NCBI GenBank assembly: GCA_934525595.1
Contig: CAKSZJ010000006.1
Coordinates: forward strand, 51,111 to 115,110
Length of the DNA stretch: 64,000 bases
Source of the DNA: an uncultured Chiayiivirga sp.
GTDB lineage: Bacteria > Pseudomonadota > Gammaproteobacteria > Xanthomonadales > Xanthomonadaceae
Reading direction: 5' to 3'
Part shown: positions 63,797 through 64,000 of the stretch, piece by piece
Layout: each line of letters opens with the position of its first letter
How positions within the stretch are numbered: the first letter of the stretch is position 1
The notes under the pieces: model-generated
Seen by the model: only the letters and a program-made list of their open reading frames with translations
Told to the model about the DNA's origin: nothing
Database searches by the model: none
Program-made: the position numbers and the translations under genes

Positions 63797-63891
63797 GGCG
63801 GACTCCTCTCGTGATCCCGTGTCCTGATGGTCAACAACATCAGTCTGGCTCATCGAAGCCGTGTGGGACGCGGGGGGAGTCCATTCGATCA

Positions 63892-63931
63892 TTCAAGCCG
63901 ACACCGATTCGCGGCGCGGCTTAATTCAGGC
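63892..63931 (+). other. Right part of an integron attC-like site
   Basis: TTCAAGCCG (63892-63900) and CGGCTTAATTC (63917-63927) pair as AAGCCG/CGGCTT with one unpaired base on one arm and then ATT/AAT, which is how attC L boxes fold with their extrahelical base. The inner sequence (ACACCGATTCGCGG) closely resembles class 1 integron cassette sites. The outer box after it (TACAAGG) does not match GTTRRRY, so the site is either decayed or atypical. Confidence 0.55.
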
Positions 63932-64000
63932 TACAAGGGCTTCGCCATCTGTCAAGCGCAATCGACCGCCACGCAAAACATCGCGTGCGTTTTGAGGATA

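Larger units (their letters stand above)
62349..63891 (-). mobile_element. IS1111-type insertion sequence (IS110 family)
   Basis: About 1.54 kb, with a transposase on the minus strand. ATGGACTCCCCC at 62352-62363 and its exact complement GGGGGAGTCCAT at 63873-63884 form 12-bp subterminal inverted repeats, a hallmark of the IS1111 group. Ends are set 3 and 7 bases outside the repeats, as in known members, and this choice restores an attC-like sequence in the flanks. Non-coding length is about 340 bases on the 3' side of the transposase and about 90 on the 5' side. Confidence 0.75.

Noticed and set aside
63797..63892. Upstream in-frame extension of the transposase to 63892
   Set aside because: The added residues lack family similarity, would cross the subterminal repeat, and ATG 63796 has a strong ribosome site.
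63928..63955. Minus-strand TTGACA-16-TAGCCT outside the IS, pointing at the transposase
   Set aside because: The -35 is perfect but the -10 matches only 3/6 and overlaps the attC-like site, so it cannot be told from chance.
1..64000. CRISPR arrays, riboswitches, prophage genes
   Set aside because: No regularly spaced repeats, no recognisable riboswitch consensus upstream of metabolic genes, and no phage structural genes were seen.

Overview
The window is GC-rich (high-GC third codon positions throughout) and reads as the chromosome of a gammaproteobacterium, most likely in the Xanthomonadales/Lysobacterales (Rhodanobacteraceae-like). Pointers are the ypjD-ffh arrangement, the plant/proteobacterial type of glutamate-cysteine ligase, a complete rpsP-rimM-trmD operon, GTAG-headed REP palindromes, a beta-helix protein ending in DGFED, and an attC-like fragment of the type found in Xanthomonas-related integrons. 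The genus cannot be named from sequence alone.

Layout. 1-7.4 kb: the start of a secreted protein, a GAF-GGDEF-EAL c-di-GMP protein, divergent hslO/mtgA, then a glycosyltransferase, a sigma factor and a small membrane protein in one run. 7.4-14.8 kb: a hemolysin-III-like membrane protein, an ADP-ribosylglycohydrolase, gshA, a SEC-C protein, a DesK/NarL-type two-component pair and an SRPBCC-type membrane-anchored protein. 14.9-20 kb: a tightly overlapping ABC exporter operon of the GldA/F/G type with a DUF4340 protein and a DUF423 protein. 20-24.1 kb: a penicillin/AHL acylase, an AlkA-like glycosylase, then tRNA-Val(GAC) and tRNA-Met(CAT). 24.2-29.5 kb: a Tat-exported aldo/keto reductase, cytochrome c5, an ExeM-like nuclease lipoprotein, an alpha/beta hydrolase and ZapE. 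29.7-36.5 kb: a protein with an IPTL-like sorting tail, a SPFH/zinc-ribbon membrane pair, a short-chain dehydrogenase, PilZ, YpjD and Ffh.

36.6-47.6 kb is all on the minus strand: DUF4159-MoxR-DUF58-BatA-like-DUF4175-large membrane protein with 4-nt overlaps, preceded by a TldD/TldE pair in which TldD has a Tat signal starting at a TTG codon. 47.9-51.1 kb: a membrane diguanylate cyclase and rpsP-rimM-trmD without rplS. 51.4-55.2 kb: porin, DUF485, ActP-type symporter and universal stress protein, bracketed by two inverted pairs of GTAG-type REP palindromes. 55.5-58.5 kb: a ureide pathway (puuE, uraD, alc, allA) leading from OHCU/allantoin to glyoxylate and urea. 58.5-62 kb: a decayed beta-helix protein, an S1/P1 nuclease, and ompW behind a near-consensus FNR/ANR box.

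The right end is the accessory part. An ECF sigma factor gene is cut off after about 47 codons, the GC content falls, and an IS1111-type (IS110 family) element with 12-bp subterminal inverted repeats sits in what looks like an integron attC site. Joining the two flanks outside the predicted ends restores an attC-like inner hairpin with its bulged base. The element also has a roughly 340-nt non-coding end on the 3' side of its transposase, where the guide (bridge) RNA of IS1111-group elements is expected. I regard this as the most interesting object in the window.
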